NCBI RefSeq assembly: GCF_052116585.1
Contig: NZ_JBQKKT010000009.1
Coordinates: forward strand, 1-64,000
Reading direction: 5' to 3'
Length of the DNA: 64,000 bases
From: Luteococcus sp052116585
Lineage (GTDB): Bacteria; Actinomycetota; Actinomycetes; Propionibacteriales; Propionibacteriaceae
The notes beneath the pieces are model-generated. The model saw only the letters and a program-made list of their open reading frames with translations, was not told where the DNA came from and searched no databases. Of this stretch, positions 41,995-50,742 are shown piece after piece. Position numbers and translations under genes: made by a program. Within the stretch, counting starts at the first letter, position 1, and every line of letters begins with the position of its first letter.

Positions 41995-42044
41995 GCCCGG
42001 GCGTTCGTGCCTTCCGGACCCGACCGGAGGACGGACGCCCGGGC
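41995..42044 (+). terminator. Hairpin terminator after the papain-like gene
   Basis: A 14-base stem with one G-T pair (41995-42008 with 42031-42044) encloses a second small CCGG-based stem. It starts 22 bases after the stop and lies before the next gene's ribosome-binding site. Confidence 0.65.
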
Positions 42045-42079
42045 CATGCATCGAGCAGAACACACCAGGAGAAGTGGAC

Positions 42080-42625
42080 ATGATTCGACGAACCGGCTGG
42101 GCGGCGCTTGCAGCTGCACTGGCGCTGACCGCGACGGCTTGCTCGGGGGAGACCAACGACAGTGCCTCCACCGTCACCGTGCCGGAGGTCACCGCCAACA
42201 CCCAGGCTCCCGTCTCTGTGCCTCCGCTGGGTCCTGATGTGGCCTGCACAGACCCCATGCACTGCCAGCTCCGCAACCCGGAGCAACTGTCCGATGAACA
42301 GTGGATCGAGCGGCTCGCCTCGGTGCCGGGTGGCACCGAGCCGCCCGCCGAACAGATGCGTCCGTGGGCCTTCGTCGTGCTGAACCTGGGGGAGGAGAAG
42401 ACCGATGCTCGGGACAAGCCGTCCGACGACGCTGACGTCGTGGGCGATCAGTACAGGATCCTCAACCACCGGGTGCTGTTCGCGTACTGCCGCACAGCCG
42501 CGAGTGATCCGCATGATGCGTGGTACCTGATCGAGCCGATCACGGATCCGGCGCCCGAGGGCACCTGGATCAGCGGCGAGTACCTGTACGCCTACGGACA
42601 CGATGGCGCCATCCCCACCTGCTGA
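42080..42625 (+). CDS. Hypothetical lipoprotein
   Basis: A 181-residue exported protein of unknown function. The signal peptide MIRRTGWAALAAALALTA ends in lipobox TATAC (Cys about residue 21). A Ser/Thr/Val-rich linker follows, then a compact domain of about 130 residues with four Cys (CTDPMHCQ, FAYCRTA and a terminal Cys) and WYLIEPITDPAPEGTWISGEYLY, suggestive of an SH3-like or beta-barrel end. ATG 42080 is set by AGGAG seven bases upstream. It follows the papain-like gene after a terminator and may be independently expressed. Confidence 0.7.
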   Translation: MIRRTGWAALAAALALTATACSGETNDSASTVTVPEVTANTQAPVSVPPLGPDVACTDPMHCQLRNPEQLSDEQWIERLASVPGGTEPPAEQMRPWAFVVLNLGEEKTDARDKPSDDADVVGDQYRILNHRVLFAYCRTAASDPHDAWYLIEPITDPAPEGTWISGEYLYAYGHDGAIPTC

Positions 42626-42649
42626 GCGGAAATTGTCGGTGGAGCACTC

Positions 42650-42662
42650 TACGCTTCTTGCC
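42650..42662 (+). promoter_or_regulatory. Probable leaderless promoter (TACGCT, N7, ATG)
   Basis: TACGCT at 42650-42655 is followed by seven bases and the ATG of the DUF1801 gene. No ribosome-binding sequence is visible. Confidence 0.5.
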
Positions 42663-43124
42663 ATGCACTCCAAGGCCACCACCCTCGATGAGTTCTGGGC
42701 GTCCATCCCGGAGAAGCGTCTGCCCGCCGTCCAGCGTCTCTACGACGAGATCAGCCGCAACATCGATCCGGGCTACGAACTCATCATGTACTGCGGCATG
42801 CCCACGTGGGTGGTGCCGCACAGCCGCTACCCGCAGGGATACCACTGCAGCCCCGAGGATGGTGTGGCTCGCTTCAGCCTGGGCAACCAGGGCGGACACG
42901 TGGCGGTCTACGACATGGGGATGTATGCCGATCCGGATGTGCTGCAGTGGTTCGTCGACGAGTACGCCAAGACCGGGTGGAAGCCCAACATGGGAAAGTC
43001 CTGCATCCGGTTCACGGCGATGACGAAGATTCCGTTCGAGCTGGTTGGGCAGTTGGCGGCGAAGATCCCGATGGAGGAGTTCATCACCCGATACGAGGCG
43101 AATGACCCGCGAACCCGTCGCTGA
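42663..43124 (+). CDS. DUF1801 (YdhG-like) protein
   Basis: A 153-residue cytoplasmic protein of the DUF1801 family. Conserved stretches are EFWASIPEKRLPAVQRLYDEI, ELIMYCGMPTWVVPHSRYPQGYHC and VAVYDMGMYADPDVLQWFVDEY. A C-terminal GKSCIRFTAMTKIPFELVGQL follows. ATG 42663 fits both the family start and a -10-like hexamer; an earlier open start would overlap the lipoprotein gene. No partner gene is evident and the family has no firmly assigned role. Confidence 0.75.
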   Translation: MHSKATTLDEFWASIPEKRLPAVQRLYDEISRNIDPGYELIMYCGMPTWVVPHSRYPQGYHCSPEDGVARFSLGNQGGHVAVYDMGMYADPDVLQWFVDEYAKTGWKPNMGKSCIRFTAMTKIPFELVGQLAAKIPMEEFITRYEANDPRTRR

Positions 43125-43235
43125 CAACCTGCCGGTTGGTCAGTAGGCTGTTCCGGCAGGGTCTGGCACGAGCCTTCCTGCCGCGGCACGTCCAACGGTG
43201 GGCGTCCCGACCCACTCCGGCCCCAGGGGGCACCC

Positions 43236-44588
43236 ATGCTCGTCATGCACACGGTCATCGCCATTGCGGCGGTCGTCCTGCTCATCATCAAGTTCAAGAT
43301 CGATCCGGTCATCAGCCTCGTACTGGGTTCCATCTATCTGGGACTCGCCGGCGGTGTTGGCTTCCCAGGCACGGTGGAGGCGATCACCAAGGGATTCGGC
43401 AACATCATGAGCAGCGTGGGCCTGCTCATCGGTTTCGGGGTCCTGATCGGATCCCTGCTGCACACCACGGGCGCCTTCACCAAGATGGTGAGGTTGCTGC
43501 TCAAGGCCTTCGGGCCCACGCGCATCCCCTACGGCCTTGCCCTCGCGCTCGCCACCGTGCTGCCCTCGATCTACGTCGACGTGCAGGTTGTGCTGGCCGC
43601 TCCGGTCGCACGCCAGGCGTCCAAGCACATGGGACGCAACGGCCTCGCACTGATGGCCGGAGCGCTCGGCATCGGCATCTTCTCCGGCTATGTCTTCGTG
43701 GTGCCCGGACTTTCGGCCATCTCGATCGCCGGATTGATGGACATCTCGCTGGGCAAGTACCTGCTCTTCGGCATCGTCGTCGGGCCGCTCACCGCCTTCC
43801 TGACCGTCCTGCTCTTCCAGCAGCTGCTGCGCTTCGGGTGGTGGAATCCGGAGAAGGACGAGGAGGAGTCCGAGGCCCTGCTCGAGGCGGAGGCGAATGC
43901 CCTGGCCGCCCGCGAGGACGACTCGGTGAGGACTCCGCCGCTGGCCGTGAGTCTGCTGCCGATCCTGGTGCCCCTGGTGATGATCGCCTTCGGTGCCTTC
44001 GCCGAGCTGTTCGAGTTCACCAACCAGTTCATCGACTTCATCGGCAATGCCAACATCGCCCTCTTCGTCGGTCTTCTGATGGCCTTCTTCCTCTCCCGTC
44101 GCACCGTCGGTGCCGACGCGGCCAACGCGGCCTTCAGCGACGGACTGCAGACCTCTGGCGAGATCCTGCTGGTCACGGGTATCGGCGGTTCCCTGGGGGC
44201 AGTCATCAAGGCCACGGGCCTGGCCTCCGTGCTGGGTGGCATGTTCAGTGCCGACGCGGGCGCCCCGGTGGTGGTCTCCATCCTGCTGGCCTGGTTCATC
44301 GCTGCGGTCCTGCACTTGGCGATCGGCTCGGTCTCGGTGGCCGCGATCACGGCCGCCGGCATCGTGGCGCCCCTGCTGGGACAGATGGACGTGAACCCGG
44401 TGGTGGTGGGTCTGGGTATCGCGTCGGGATCCCTGTTCGCGCTGCATGTCAACAGCAACTTCTTCTGGATGTTCAAGAGCCTGCTGGGGCTGAGCACCCA
44501 GGGCAGCCTGAAGACCATGACCACCGTGACAACGATCGGCTCGTTGATCTCCCTGCCGATGGTGATCGGCCTGGGGCTGGTGGTCTGA
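43236..44588 (+). CDS. GntP-family gluconate/organic-acid permease
   Basis: A 450-residue transporter with about twelve hydrophobic segments, likely for gluconate or a related sugar or hydroxy acid. Family-like features are the N-terminal helix pairs ending in GGVGFPGTVEAITKGFGNIMSSVGLLIGFGVLIGSLLHTTGA, ALATVLPSIYVDVQVVLAAPVA, a charged central loop (about 205-235, rich in Glu), and LVTGIGGSLGAVIKATGL. ATG 43236 has AGGGGG six bases upstream. A TAGGCT -10 candidate at 43144 lies within a small inverted repeat (43128-43160). Convergent with the carbohydrate ABC genes. Confidence 0.85.
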   Translation: MLVMHTVIAIAAVVLLIIKFKIDPVISLVLGSIYLGLAGGVGFPGTVEAITKGFGNIMSSVGLLIGFGVLIGSLLHTTGAFTKMVRLLLKAFGPTRIPYGLALALATVLPSIYVDVQVVLAAPVARQASKHMGRNGLALMAGALGIGIFSGYVFVVPGLSAISIAGLMDISLGKYLLFGIVVGPLTAFLTVLLFQQLLRFGWWNPEKDEEESEALLEAEANALAAREDDSVRTPPLAVSLLPILVPLVMIAFGAFAELFEFTNQFIDFIGNANIALFVGLLMAFFLSRRTVGADAANAAFSDGLQTSGEILLVTGIGGSLGAVIKATGLASVLGGMFSADAGAPVVVSILLAWFIAAVLHLAIGSVSVAAITAAGIVAPLLGQMDVNPVVVGLGIASGSLFALHVNSNFFWMFKSLLGLSTQGSLKTMTTVTTIGSLISLPMVIGLGLVV

Positions 44589-44591
44589 CGG

Positions 44592-45428
44592 CTACTTCAT
44601 CCCAGAGGTCTCGACGCCCTCCACCAGATAGCGCTGCAGGAAGAGGAAGACGCCCACCACGGGGATGATCGCCACCAGCGCGCCGGTGAACAGGACGGGG
44701 TAGTTCACGCCCTGGCTGGTCATGAACTGGCTCAGCGTGACCTGCACGGTGCGGGTGTTCTCGCGGGCGACGAGCAGCGGCCACAGGAAGGCATTCCAGC
44801 TGCCGATGAAGGTGATCGTTCCCACCGCGCCGACGATGCCCAAGGAATTGGGGGCCACCACTCGCCAGAAGGTGCTCCACGGGTTCGCGCCGTCGATCAT
44901 GGCCGCCTCCTCCAGGTCCTTGGGGAAGCCCAGGAAGTTCTGGCGGAAGAGGTAGACGGCGAAGGCACTGAACATGCCCGGAACCACCAGGCCGCGGAAG
45001 GAGTCGATCCATCCCAGCTGGGCGGTCATCACGAACATCGGGATGAAGGTGACCGAGGCGGGCACCATCAGGGTGAACAGGGTGAAGCCCAGCAGGATGC
45101 GCGACAGTCGGTTGTCGTAGCGGGCCAGCGCATAGCCGGCCAGCAGCGCGATCAGCACCGTCAGGCTGGTCTGTGCCATGGCCATCACCGCCGAGTGCCA
45201 CAGAGCCGGCGCCATGCCCACGTTGTCGTCGGCGAACAGGGCGGTGAAGTTGTCCAAGTTCACCTGGTCGGGCAGCCACTGCCAGCGGGGGGCGGTGATC
45301 AGTTTCTGCGAGGCGAAGGCATTGCGCACGATCACGTAGAAGGGCAGCAGGAAGACCACGCTGAGCAGCACCAGCACCAGGTAGCGCAGCCCGGTCAGCA
45401 GGCTGCTGCGGCGACGTCCGGCCATCAT
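44592..45428 (-). CDS. Carbohydrate ABC transporter permease (MalG-like)
   Basis: The second permease of a CUT1-type sugar importer. The 278-residue protein has six hydrophobic segments and the MalG-family EAA loop FPKDLEEAAMIDGANPWSTFWRVVAPNSLG (about residues 170-200). Its ATG overlaps the stop of the MalF-like gene by four bases. No ATPase gene is in the operon. CUT1 systems in actinobacteria often share a MsiK-type ATPase encoded elsewhere, which is the likely case here. Last gene of the three-gene unit. Confidence 0.92.
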   Translation of the reverse strand: MMAGRRRSSLLTGLRYLVLVLLSVVFLLPFYVIVRNAFASQKLITAPRWQWLPDQVNLDNFTALFADDNVGMAPALWHSAVMAMAQTSLTVLIALLAGYALARYDNRLSRILLGFTLFTLMVPASVTFIPMFVMTAQLGWIDSFRGLVVPGMFSAFAVYLFRQNFLGFPKDLEEAAMIDGANPWSTFWRVVAPNSLGIVGAVGTITFIGSWNAFLWPLLVARENTRTVQVTLSQFMTSQGVNYPVLFTGALVAIIPVVGVFLFLQRYLVEGVETSGMK

Positions 45429-46357
45429 GCGCGTCCCTCCTTGCGCTCCCCGCGGGTGACCAGCCAGTTCTGCAGCAGACCGAAGAAGACGATCAGCGCG
45501 GTGATGATCATGGTTCCGGCGCCGCCCAGACCCAGGTCCTGCTGTCCGCCGCCCAGGCTGATCAGGTAGAGGTGGACCAAGGGCGGACGGCCGTAGGGCG
45601 GGTAGCTTCCCATGGTGCCCAGCACGTTGAAGAACTCGTCGAAGGCCTGGAAGGCACCGATCAGCAGCAACATCGCCACCGCCACCGAGGTGGCGCGCAG
45701 CTGCGGGAGGGTGATGAAACGCAGCCGTCGCCAGCCGGTCGCGCCGTCCAGGGCGGCGGCCTCATAGGTCTCGCGGGGGATCTTGTTGAGCCCGGCGATG
45801 AACAGGATCATGTAGAAGCCGGCCTGCAGCCACAGTCGCAGGCTCACCAGCACCAGCCAGTACCAGGAATTGGTGCCACCCAACCAGTTGACGTTCTCCC
45901 CGCCGAGTTGGCGCAGCATGGAGTTGACCAGGCCAAAGCGGGTGCCGCTGAAGAAGGCCAGCCGCCAGACCATCGCCGCGATCACGTAGCTCACCGCGGT
46001 GGGGATGAAGAAGACCGAGCGGAAGAAGGCCTGTCCGGTCTTGATGCCGTCCAGCAACAGGGCCAGCCCCAGCGAGGCGGTGAAGGTGGCCGGGACGATG
46101 AAGGCGCTGAAGCCGATGAAGGTGAGGATTGAGTCGCGGAACAGTTCGTCCCCCAGCAGATAGCGATAGTTGGCCAAGCCCACGAACCGCGTCGGCGTCA
46201 CCGTGTTGCGCGCATCGAAGAAGGACAGATAGGCGCTCCAGATGATGGGGATGTAGACGAACAGCGCCAGGCCCACCATGAATGGGGCGACGAAGGCCAA
46301 GAACCACCAGTTGCTCCCCTGGCGGCCGCCCAGCCTTCGTCGCACGGTGTCGAGCAT
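45425..46357 (-). CDS. Carbohydrate ABC transporter permease (MalF-like)
   Basis: The first permease of the CUT1 importer. The 310-residue protein has an N-terminal membrane segment (WWFLAFVAPFMVGLALFVYIPII) and five more helices, with EAA loop IPRETYEAAALDGATGWRRLRFITLPQLR (about residues 210-240). ATG 46357 overlaps the binding-protein stop (TGATG), fixing the start; the frame is open further upstream inside the binding-protein gene. The C-terminus ends in a basic tail. Part of a tightly coupled operon. Confidence 0.92.
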   Translation of the reverse strand: MLDTVRRRLGGRQGSNWWFLAFVAPFMVGLALFVYIPIIWSAYLSFFDARNTVTPTRFVGLANYRYLLGDELFRDSILTFIGFSAFIVPATFTASLGLALLLDGIKTGQAFFRSVFFIPTAVSYVIAAMVWRLAFFSGTRFGLVNSMLRQLGGENVNWLGGTNSWYWLVLVSLRLWLQAGFYMILFIAGLNKIPRETYEAAALDGATGWRRLRFITLPQLRATSVAVAMLLLIGAFQAFDEFFNVLGTMGSYPPYGRPPLVHLYLISLGGGQQDLGLGGAGTMIITALIVFFGLLQNWLVTRGERKEGRA

Positions 46358-47646
46358 CAGCCGTTGATGCGCTTCAGCTCGGCAACCACCTTGGAACCGA
46401 CGGCGGCCATCTCCTTGGCCGGATCGGCATTCTTCTTGACGACATTGCTGACCGCGGCGCCAAAGCTGTCCGCCATGGCACCTGACCACAGGATGTCGGA
46501 GGCGGGCTTGCCGAACTCGGTGAAGATCTTGGCGGCGTCAGCACCAGCGCCCTCGGCCAGCTTGGTGCACTCGGGGGCAAGGGCGGGCTGGGCGGGCACG
46601 TGGGTGCCGTAGTTGTTGGCGAAGTCCACCTGGTAGTCGGTCTGGTCCACCCAGAGCCACTTGGCGTACTGCTTGGCGGCCTCCACATTCTTGCCCTTCG
46701 CCGCGACGCAGGTGCCGAAGGCGCCGAACATCGTGGCCTGCTTGCCCTTGCTGCCGATGGCGGGGAAGGGGAGCACACCGAAGTCGTCGCCCAGCGCCTT
46801 CTGGATGTCGGTCATGGACCACAGACCACCCCACTGCATCGCCGTCTCCTCGTTGGCGAAAGGCGAGCCGTCGAACCAGTCCTTGCTGGCGCTCTGCAGC
46901 AGTGCACCGGAGTTGAACAGGTCGCGGAAACCCGTCAGCGCGTCGTAGAAACTCTGGTCCAGGAAGCCGGCCTTGGTGCGACTGGCGTCGAACCAGTCAT
47001 TGCCGGAGGCGTAGAGCAGTGCGGCACCGATCGGGCCAATTCCGTCGTTGCCGACGAACAGGCCTCCCATGTCCTTGGTCTTGACGGCCTTGGCGGCGGC
47101 CACCAGTTCGTCGAAAGTCTTCGGCGGCTGCACGCCGGCCTTCTCCAACAAGCTCTTGCGGTAGTACAGCAGGTGCATGTCGGCCACCTGGGGGATGCCG
47201 TAGATCTTGCCCTCGTAGCTCATCCGCTCGATGAGTTCCTGGTCGAACTTCTTCGCATCGGCACCGACGACGTCGGTCAGGTCGGCCACCTGACCGGCCT
47301 TGATCATGTCGATGCTGGGGCCCATCTCCGACTCGAAGAGGTCCGGGACGTCATTGGTCAGCAGCGCGGCGCTGAGCAGCTTGGCGTAGTCGCCCACATT
47401 CCACTTCACCTGGACCGTGGCCTGGTCGTAGGCGGCAGCGTACTTCTTGACGGCCTCCTGGGTACCCGCTTCGCCGTACTCGTGGTACCACTGCGTGAGG
47501 GTGGCACCGGCGCCACCAGCGCTGGTGGCGGGGGAGGCGGTCGAGCCCGACTCCAGACCACCCTTGTTGCTGCCGCAGGCGGCAAGCGCACTGGTGGCGA
47601 CGGCGGCACCAGTCAGGGTGAGCAGATTGCGACGTGAGAGGTTCAT
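46357..47646 (-). CDS. Carbohydrate ABC transporter substrate-binding lipoprotein (Tat-type signal)
   Basis: The extracellular sugar-binding component. The 429-residue protein has a twin-arginine signal (MNLSRRNLLTLTGAAVATSA) ending in lipobox ALAAC (Cys about residue 24), so a folded lipoprotein is exported. The mature part is a family-1 binding fold with TLTQWYHEYGEAGTQEAVKKY, PDLFESEMGPSIDMIKAG, YGIPQVADMHLLYYRKSLLEKAGV and a C-terminal helical lobe. A TAGAAT -10 lies six bases before the ATG, so the mRNA is probably leaderless. The ligand is unknown; no glycoside hydrolase is linked. Confidence 0.92.
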   Translation of the reverse strand: MNLSRRNLLTLTGAAVATSALAACGSNKGGLESGSTASPATSAGGAGATLTQWYHEYGEAGTQEAVKKYAAAYDQATVQVKWNVGDYAKLLSAALLTNDVPDLFESEMGPSIDMIKAGQVADLTDVVGADAKKFDQELIERMSYEGKIYGIPQVADMHLLYYRKSLLEKAGVQPPKTFDELVAAAKAVKTKDMGGLFVGNDGIGPIGAALLYASGNDWFDASRTKAGFLDQSFYDALTGFRDLFNSGALLQSASKDWFDGSPFANEETAMQWGGLWSMTDIQKALGDDFGVLPFPAIGSKGKQATMFGAFGTCVAAKGKNVEAAKQYAKWLWVDQTDYQVDFANNYGTHVPAQPALAPECTKLAEGAGADAAKIFTEFGKPASDILWSGAMADSFGAAVSNVVKKNADPAKEMAAVGSKVVAELKRING

Positions 47647-47658
47647 GGGTGAATTCTA
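47647..47658 (-). promoter_or_regulatory. Probable leaderless promoter of the sugar-binding protein gene (TAGAAT, N6, ATG)
   Basis: On the minus strand TAGAAT (47658-47653) is separated from the ATG by exactly six bases. It diverges from the hemW promoter 48 bases away. Confidence 0.65.
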
Positions 47659-47705
47659 GGCGGTCATTGACTTGAAGATTCGACTTCTTGCGCTGTGGGC
47701 GCAGC

Positions 47706-47717
47706 TAGGCTGTCTCG
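47706..47717 (+). promoter_or_regulatory. Probable leaderless promoter of hemW (TAGGCT, N6, GTG)
   Basis: TAGGCT at 47706-47711 is followed by six bases and the GTG at 47718, with no ribosome-binding sequence. Confidence 0.6.
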
Positions 47718-48923
47718 GTGCCCTCCACCCTGCCCGACGGCGAAGCCGTGCCCCAGAACGGTGAACTGCCTGCCGCCGCCCTCGTGGAGGCGGCTGGGAC
47801 GCCCCTGGGCATCTACCTGCACGTGCCCTTCTGCTCCACGCGATGTGGCTACTGCGATTTCAACACCTACACCTCCAGCGAGCTGCAGGGCACCGGCACC
47901 GCCGACTACCTGACGGCGGCCCATGCCGAGATCGAGATGGCCGGCCGCGTCCTTGCCGACGCGCCGGCTGCCTCGACGGTCTTCTTCGGTGGCGGCACCC
48001 CGACGCTGCTGTCGGGGGCAGAGCTGTCGGGCCTGCTTGCCCACGTCCGCGACGCTTTCGGCCTGCAGGACGACGCCGAGGTGACCACCGAGGCCAATCC
48101 CGAGACGATCACCCCGCAACTGCTGGAGGAGCTGCTGGCGGGGGGCTTCACCCGCATCAGCCTCGGGATGCAGTCGTCGAATCCCGGGGTGCTGCGCATC
48201 CTGGAACGTCGCCACACCCCCGGCCGGGCCGTGGCGGCGGCCCGGCTGGCCCACGACGTGGGCTTCGGCGACGTGAGCCTGGACCTGATCTACGGAACCC
48301 CCGGGGAGAGCCTGGACGACTGGCGCAACAGCGTGCAGTCGGCGTTGGAGGCCGAGCCCGAGCACATCAGCGCCTATGCCCTGATCGTCGAGGACGGCAC
48401 CAGGCTGGCGAACCAGATCCGTCGGGGGCAGCTGCCCATGACCGACGACGATGACCTGGCCGACAAGTACCTGCTGACCGAGCAATTGCTGGTTGAGGCC
48501 GGTTTCGAGGCCTACGAGGTGAGCAACTGGTCGCGCGGCCCCGAGCATCGAGCCCGGCACAACATGGCCTACTGGCTCGGCCACACCTGGTGGGGCATCG
48601 GGCCGGGTGCGCACAGCCATGCCGGGGGAGTGCGTTGGTGGAATGTGAAGCACCCCCGAAGCTATGCCGCGGCGCTGGCCGAGGGCCGTACCCCCGGTGC
48701 CGGACGCGAGCTGGTGGCCGCCGACGACCGTCGCATCGAGCGGGTCCTGCTGGAGCTCCGCCTGGCCGACGGCCTGCCGCTCGCGGTGCTCACCGACTCC
48801 GAACGTGTACGGGTTGACGGGGTGCTCGCGCGCGGACTGGGGGAGCTTCGCGGCGACCACCTGGTGCTGACCCTGCAGGGCCGCCTGCTGGCCGACGCGG
48901 TGGTGCGCGACCTGCTGGACTGA
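47718..48923 (+). CDS. hemW: Radical SAM heme chaperone HemW (coproporphyrinogen oxidase-like)
   Basis: A radical SAM protein of the HemN-like HemW group that transfers heme to target proteins rather than oxidising coproporphyrinogen. The 401-residue protein has YLHVPFCSTRCGYCDFN with the CxxxCxxC cluster motif lacking the fourth HemN Cys, GGGTPTLL, the SAM-contact stretch RISLGMQS, and DLIYGTPGES. The C-terminal HemN_C domain follows. The GTG start is supported by the leaderless-type promoter. Core gene that normally follows lepA; here 9 kb of accessory genes intervene. Confidence 0.9.
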   Translation: MPSTLPDGEAVPQNGELPAAALVEAAGTPLGIYLHVPFCSTRCGYCDFNTYTSSELQGTGTADYLTAAHAEIEMAGRVLADAPAASTVFFGGGTPTLLSGAELSGLLAHVRDAFGLQDDAEVTTEANPETITPQLLEELLAGGFTRISLGMQSSNPGVLRILERRHTPGRAVAAARLAHDVGFGDVSLDLIYGTPGESLDDWRNSVQSALEAEPEHISAYALIVEDGTRLANQIRRGQLPMTDDDDLADKYLLTEQLLVEAGFEAYEVSNWSRGPEHRARHNMAYWLGHTWWGIGPGAHSHAGGVRWWNVKHPRSYAAALAEGRTPGAGRELVAADDRRIERVLLELRLADGLPLAVLTDSERVRVDGVLARGLGELRGDHLVLTLQGRLLADAVVRDLLD

Positions 48924-49003
48924 GCGTCCGGCAGCGCTGGCGGTGCTGCTAGGCCAGGCTCGGCCAGTCGGCGGGATCTGGGCAACCATGCTCCCCGTGC
49001 GTG

Positions 49004-49321
49004 TCAGTCCTCGAGGACGGAGAGCTCCAGGTCGTAGGCGAGGACCATGGCCACCGCCAGTGCGCGCTCCTGATCCGGGCGAAGGAAGCCTACGGGGCGG
49101 CCCAGCGCAGATGTCGGGATCGTCATGACGTTGTCGAGGGAGACTGCGCAGGCATGGTCGACCCCATTACTGGCATCAAGTGGCACTTCGCTGGACAGGC
49201 CCTTGATCGTGGAGGTGATGGGTGCGACTGTCACCTTGGTCATTGCTGTCCGTGCTGCTTCTCGGGTCAGGACGAGCACAGGTCGGGTCTTGTCCAGCCT
49301 GGCCAGGCAGATCTCGCGCAC
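49004..49321 (-). CDS. MazF/PemK-type toxin (endoribonuclease)
   Basis: A predicted ribosome-independent mRNA-cleaving toxin of 105 residues. It begins VREICLARLDKTRPVLVL, the N-terminus of a short MazF subgroup, with the conserved RPVLV strand, then KVTVAPITSTIKGLSSEVPL and CAVSLDNVMTIPTSALGRPVG, all matching PemK/MazF strands. GTG 49321 lies one base after the antitoxin stop, which sets the start. Antitoxin and toxin are in the usual order and coupled. Downstream of hemW, in convergent orientation. Confidence 0.85.
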   Translation of the reverse strand: MREICLARLDKTRPVLVLTREAARTAMTKVTVAPITSTIKGLSSEVPLDASNGVDHACAVSLDNVMTIPTSALGRPVGFLRPDQERALAVAMVLAYDLELSVLED

Positions 49322-49322
49322 G

Positions 49323-49556
49323 TCAGTCCTCGAAGGACGTGTTGGCGGCGGCCCAGATGACCAGTTCGTCAAGGTCGTCCTCGGCTCCCTGAGTGGCTAG
49401 GATCGCGGCATCAGCGATGGCGCTCTGGCGCCGCATCTCGCGCTCGACTGCGCGACTCACCAGGGCCGCCCTGCTGGTGACGAGGCCCTCGGCCACGCTC
49501 TGGTCCAAGAAGGCGACGAGTTCATCGGGGAGCCGGACCGCAATCTGTGTTGTCAT
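49323..49556 (-). CDS. Ribbon-helix-helix antitoxin (MazE-like)
   Basis: The 77-residue partner of the adjacent MazF-type toxin. The N-terminal ribbon-helix-helix (TTQIAVRLPDELVAFLDQSV, then SRAALVSRAVEREMRRQ) should bind DNA as a dimer. The acidic, flexible C-terminal half (about 48-77, ATQGAEDDLDELVIWAAANTSFED) should wrap and neutralise the toxin. A consensus TATGAT -10 lies six bases before the ATG and a palindrome lies just upstream, so autoregulation of a leaderless transcript is likely. Confidence 0.85.
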   Translation of the reverse strand: MTTQIAVRLPDELVAFLDQSVAEGLVTSRAALVSRAVEREMRRQSAIADAAILATQGAEDDLDELVIWAAANTSFED

Positions 49557-49592
49557 GGCGCCATCATACCGAAGTGAATCCCAATCTGGGAT
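49557..49592 (-). promoter_or_regulatory. Promoter and operator candidate of the first toxin-antitoxin operon
   Basis: On the minus strand TATGAT (49568-49563) precedes the ATG by six bases. Ten bases further upstream is the palindrome ATCCCA-ATC-TGGGAT (49578-49592), placed where bound antitoxin would block polymerase. Confidence 0.6.
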
Positions 49593-49629
49593 GGCTTCAC
49601 CTGTTCCTGTCCTGACCGTGGTTGGGTGA

Positions 49630-50742
49630 CTACGCCTCCTGGCCTGCGAACGGGTAGTCGGTGTAACCCTTCGCGCCGGGGGTGTAGAAGGTCAGGAAGT
49701 CCGGCGTGTTGAGCTCCAGCCCTTCCTGCCAGCGACGGACCAGATCAGGGTTGGCGATCAGCAGGCGCCCGACCACGGCGGCGTCGGCCAGGTCGTCCTC
49801 GACGATGTGGGTGGCCTCCTCCTGGGTGGTGACCGAGCCGAAACCGCTGTTCAGCAGGGTGAATCCGCCGAAGCGGGAGCGCAGGGCCGCCACCAGGTCG
49901 CCGTCGAGGTCGGCGTGCAGAATCGACAGGTAGGCGATGTCCAGGTCGGCGATGCCGTCCAGCAGCGCCCCATAGGTCGCCAGAACATCGGCGCGGTCGT
50001 CCTCCACGACACCCTGGATGTTGTGCTCCGGCGAGATGCGCAGGCCGACCCGGTCAGCGCCGATCTCGGCGGCGACGGCACGAACCACCTCGATGGACAG
50101 CCGGGCGCGGTTCTCGGGCGAGCCGCCGTACTGGTCGGTGCGCTGGTTGCTCGAGGAAGAGAGGAATTCGTGCAGCAGGTAGCCGTTGGCGTTGTGGAGC
50201 TCGACGCCGTCCAGGCCGGCCGCGATGGCATTGCGGGCGGCGGTGACGAACTCGTCGACGATGCGGGGCAGTTCGCTGGTTTCCAGTGCGCGGGGCGTGG
50301 GGACGTCCTGCCTGCCGTCGGGGCCGTGCAGGGTGATGGGCACCTCACCGCCCTGGGGGTCGCGCATCACCGGGGCGATGGCGCTGGGGGCCTCAGCCGG
50401 GTCGCCGTTGTTGATGATGGGCAGGGTGAGGCGGCCACCGTGCATGATCTGCATGACGATGGTGCCGCCGGCGGCGTGGACTGCGTCGGCGACCCGTCGC
50501 CAGCCAGCGACCTGCTCGTCGGTGTGGATGCCCGCCTGTCCGATGAAGGCCTGCCCGACGGCGCTGGTGCGGGTGCCCTCGGTCACCACCAGGCCGGCCG
50601 TGGCGCGCTGCGCGTAGTACTCGACGTGCAGGTCGGTGGGAACGCCGTCGACACCGGCGCGCGATCGGGTCAGCGCCGCCATCGTGACGCGGTTCTTCAA
50701 CTGCAGGGCGCCCGCGGTCGCGGGGGCAAAGAGGTCAGTCAC
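49630..50742 (-). CDS. Old Yellow Enzyme family flavin oxidoreductase (alkene reductase)
   Basis: An FMN-dependent NAD(P)H ene-reductase of 370 residues. Features are LFAPATAGALQLKNRVTMAALTRSRA (FMN loop), VTEGTRTSAVGQAF, GRLTLP, catalytic pair in ELHNANGYLLHEFLS (His/Asn), a Tyr-containing QYGGSPENRARL segment, and GSVTTQEEATHIVEDDLADAAVVGRLLIANPDL for the FMN phosphate. The GTG at 50742 has GGAAAG nine bases upstream; a longer open frame to 51051 lacks coding character. It sits between two toxin-antitoxin loci with no sign of a shared pathway. Confidence 0.9.
   Translation of the reverse strand: MTDLFAPATAGALQLKNRVTMAALTRSRAGVDGVPTDLHVEYYAQRATAGLVVTEGTRTSAVGQAFIGQAGIHTDEQVAGWRRVADAVHAAGGTIVMQIMHGGRLTLPIINNGDPAEAPSAIAPVMRDPQGGEVPITLHGPDGRQDVPTPRALETSELPRIVDEFVTAARNAIAAGLDGVELHNANGYLLHEFLSSSSNQRTDQYGGSPENRARLSIEVVRAVAAEIGADRVGLRISPEHNIQGVVEDDRADVLATYGALLDGIADLDIAYLSILHADLDGDLVAALRSRFGGFTLLNSGFGSVTTQEEATHIVEDDLADAAVVGRLLIANPDLVRRWQEGLELNTPDFLTFYTPGAKGYTDYPFAGQEA

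Noticed and set aside
48924..49003. GC-rich imperfect repeats after hemW considered as a terminator or tRNA
   Set aside because: Only a weak mismatched hairpin can be drawn and no tRNA cloverleaf can be formed.
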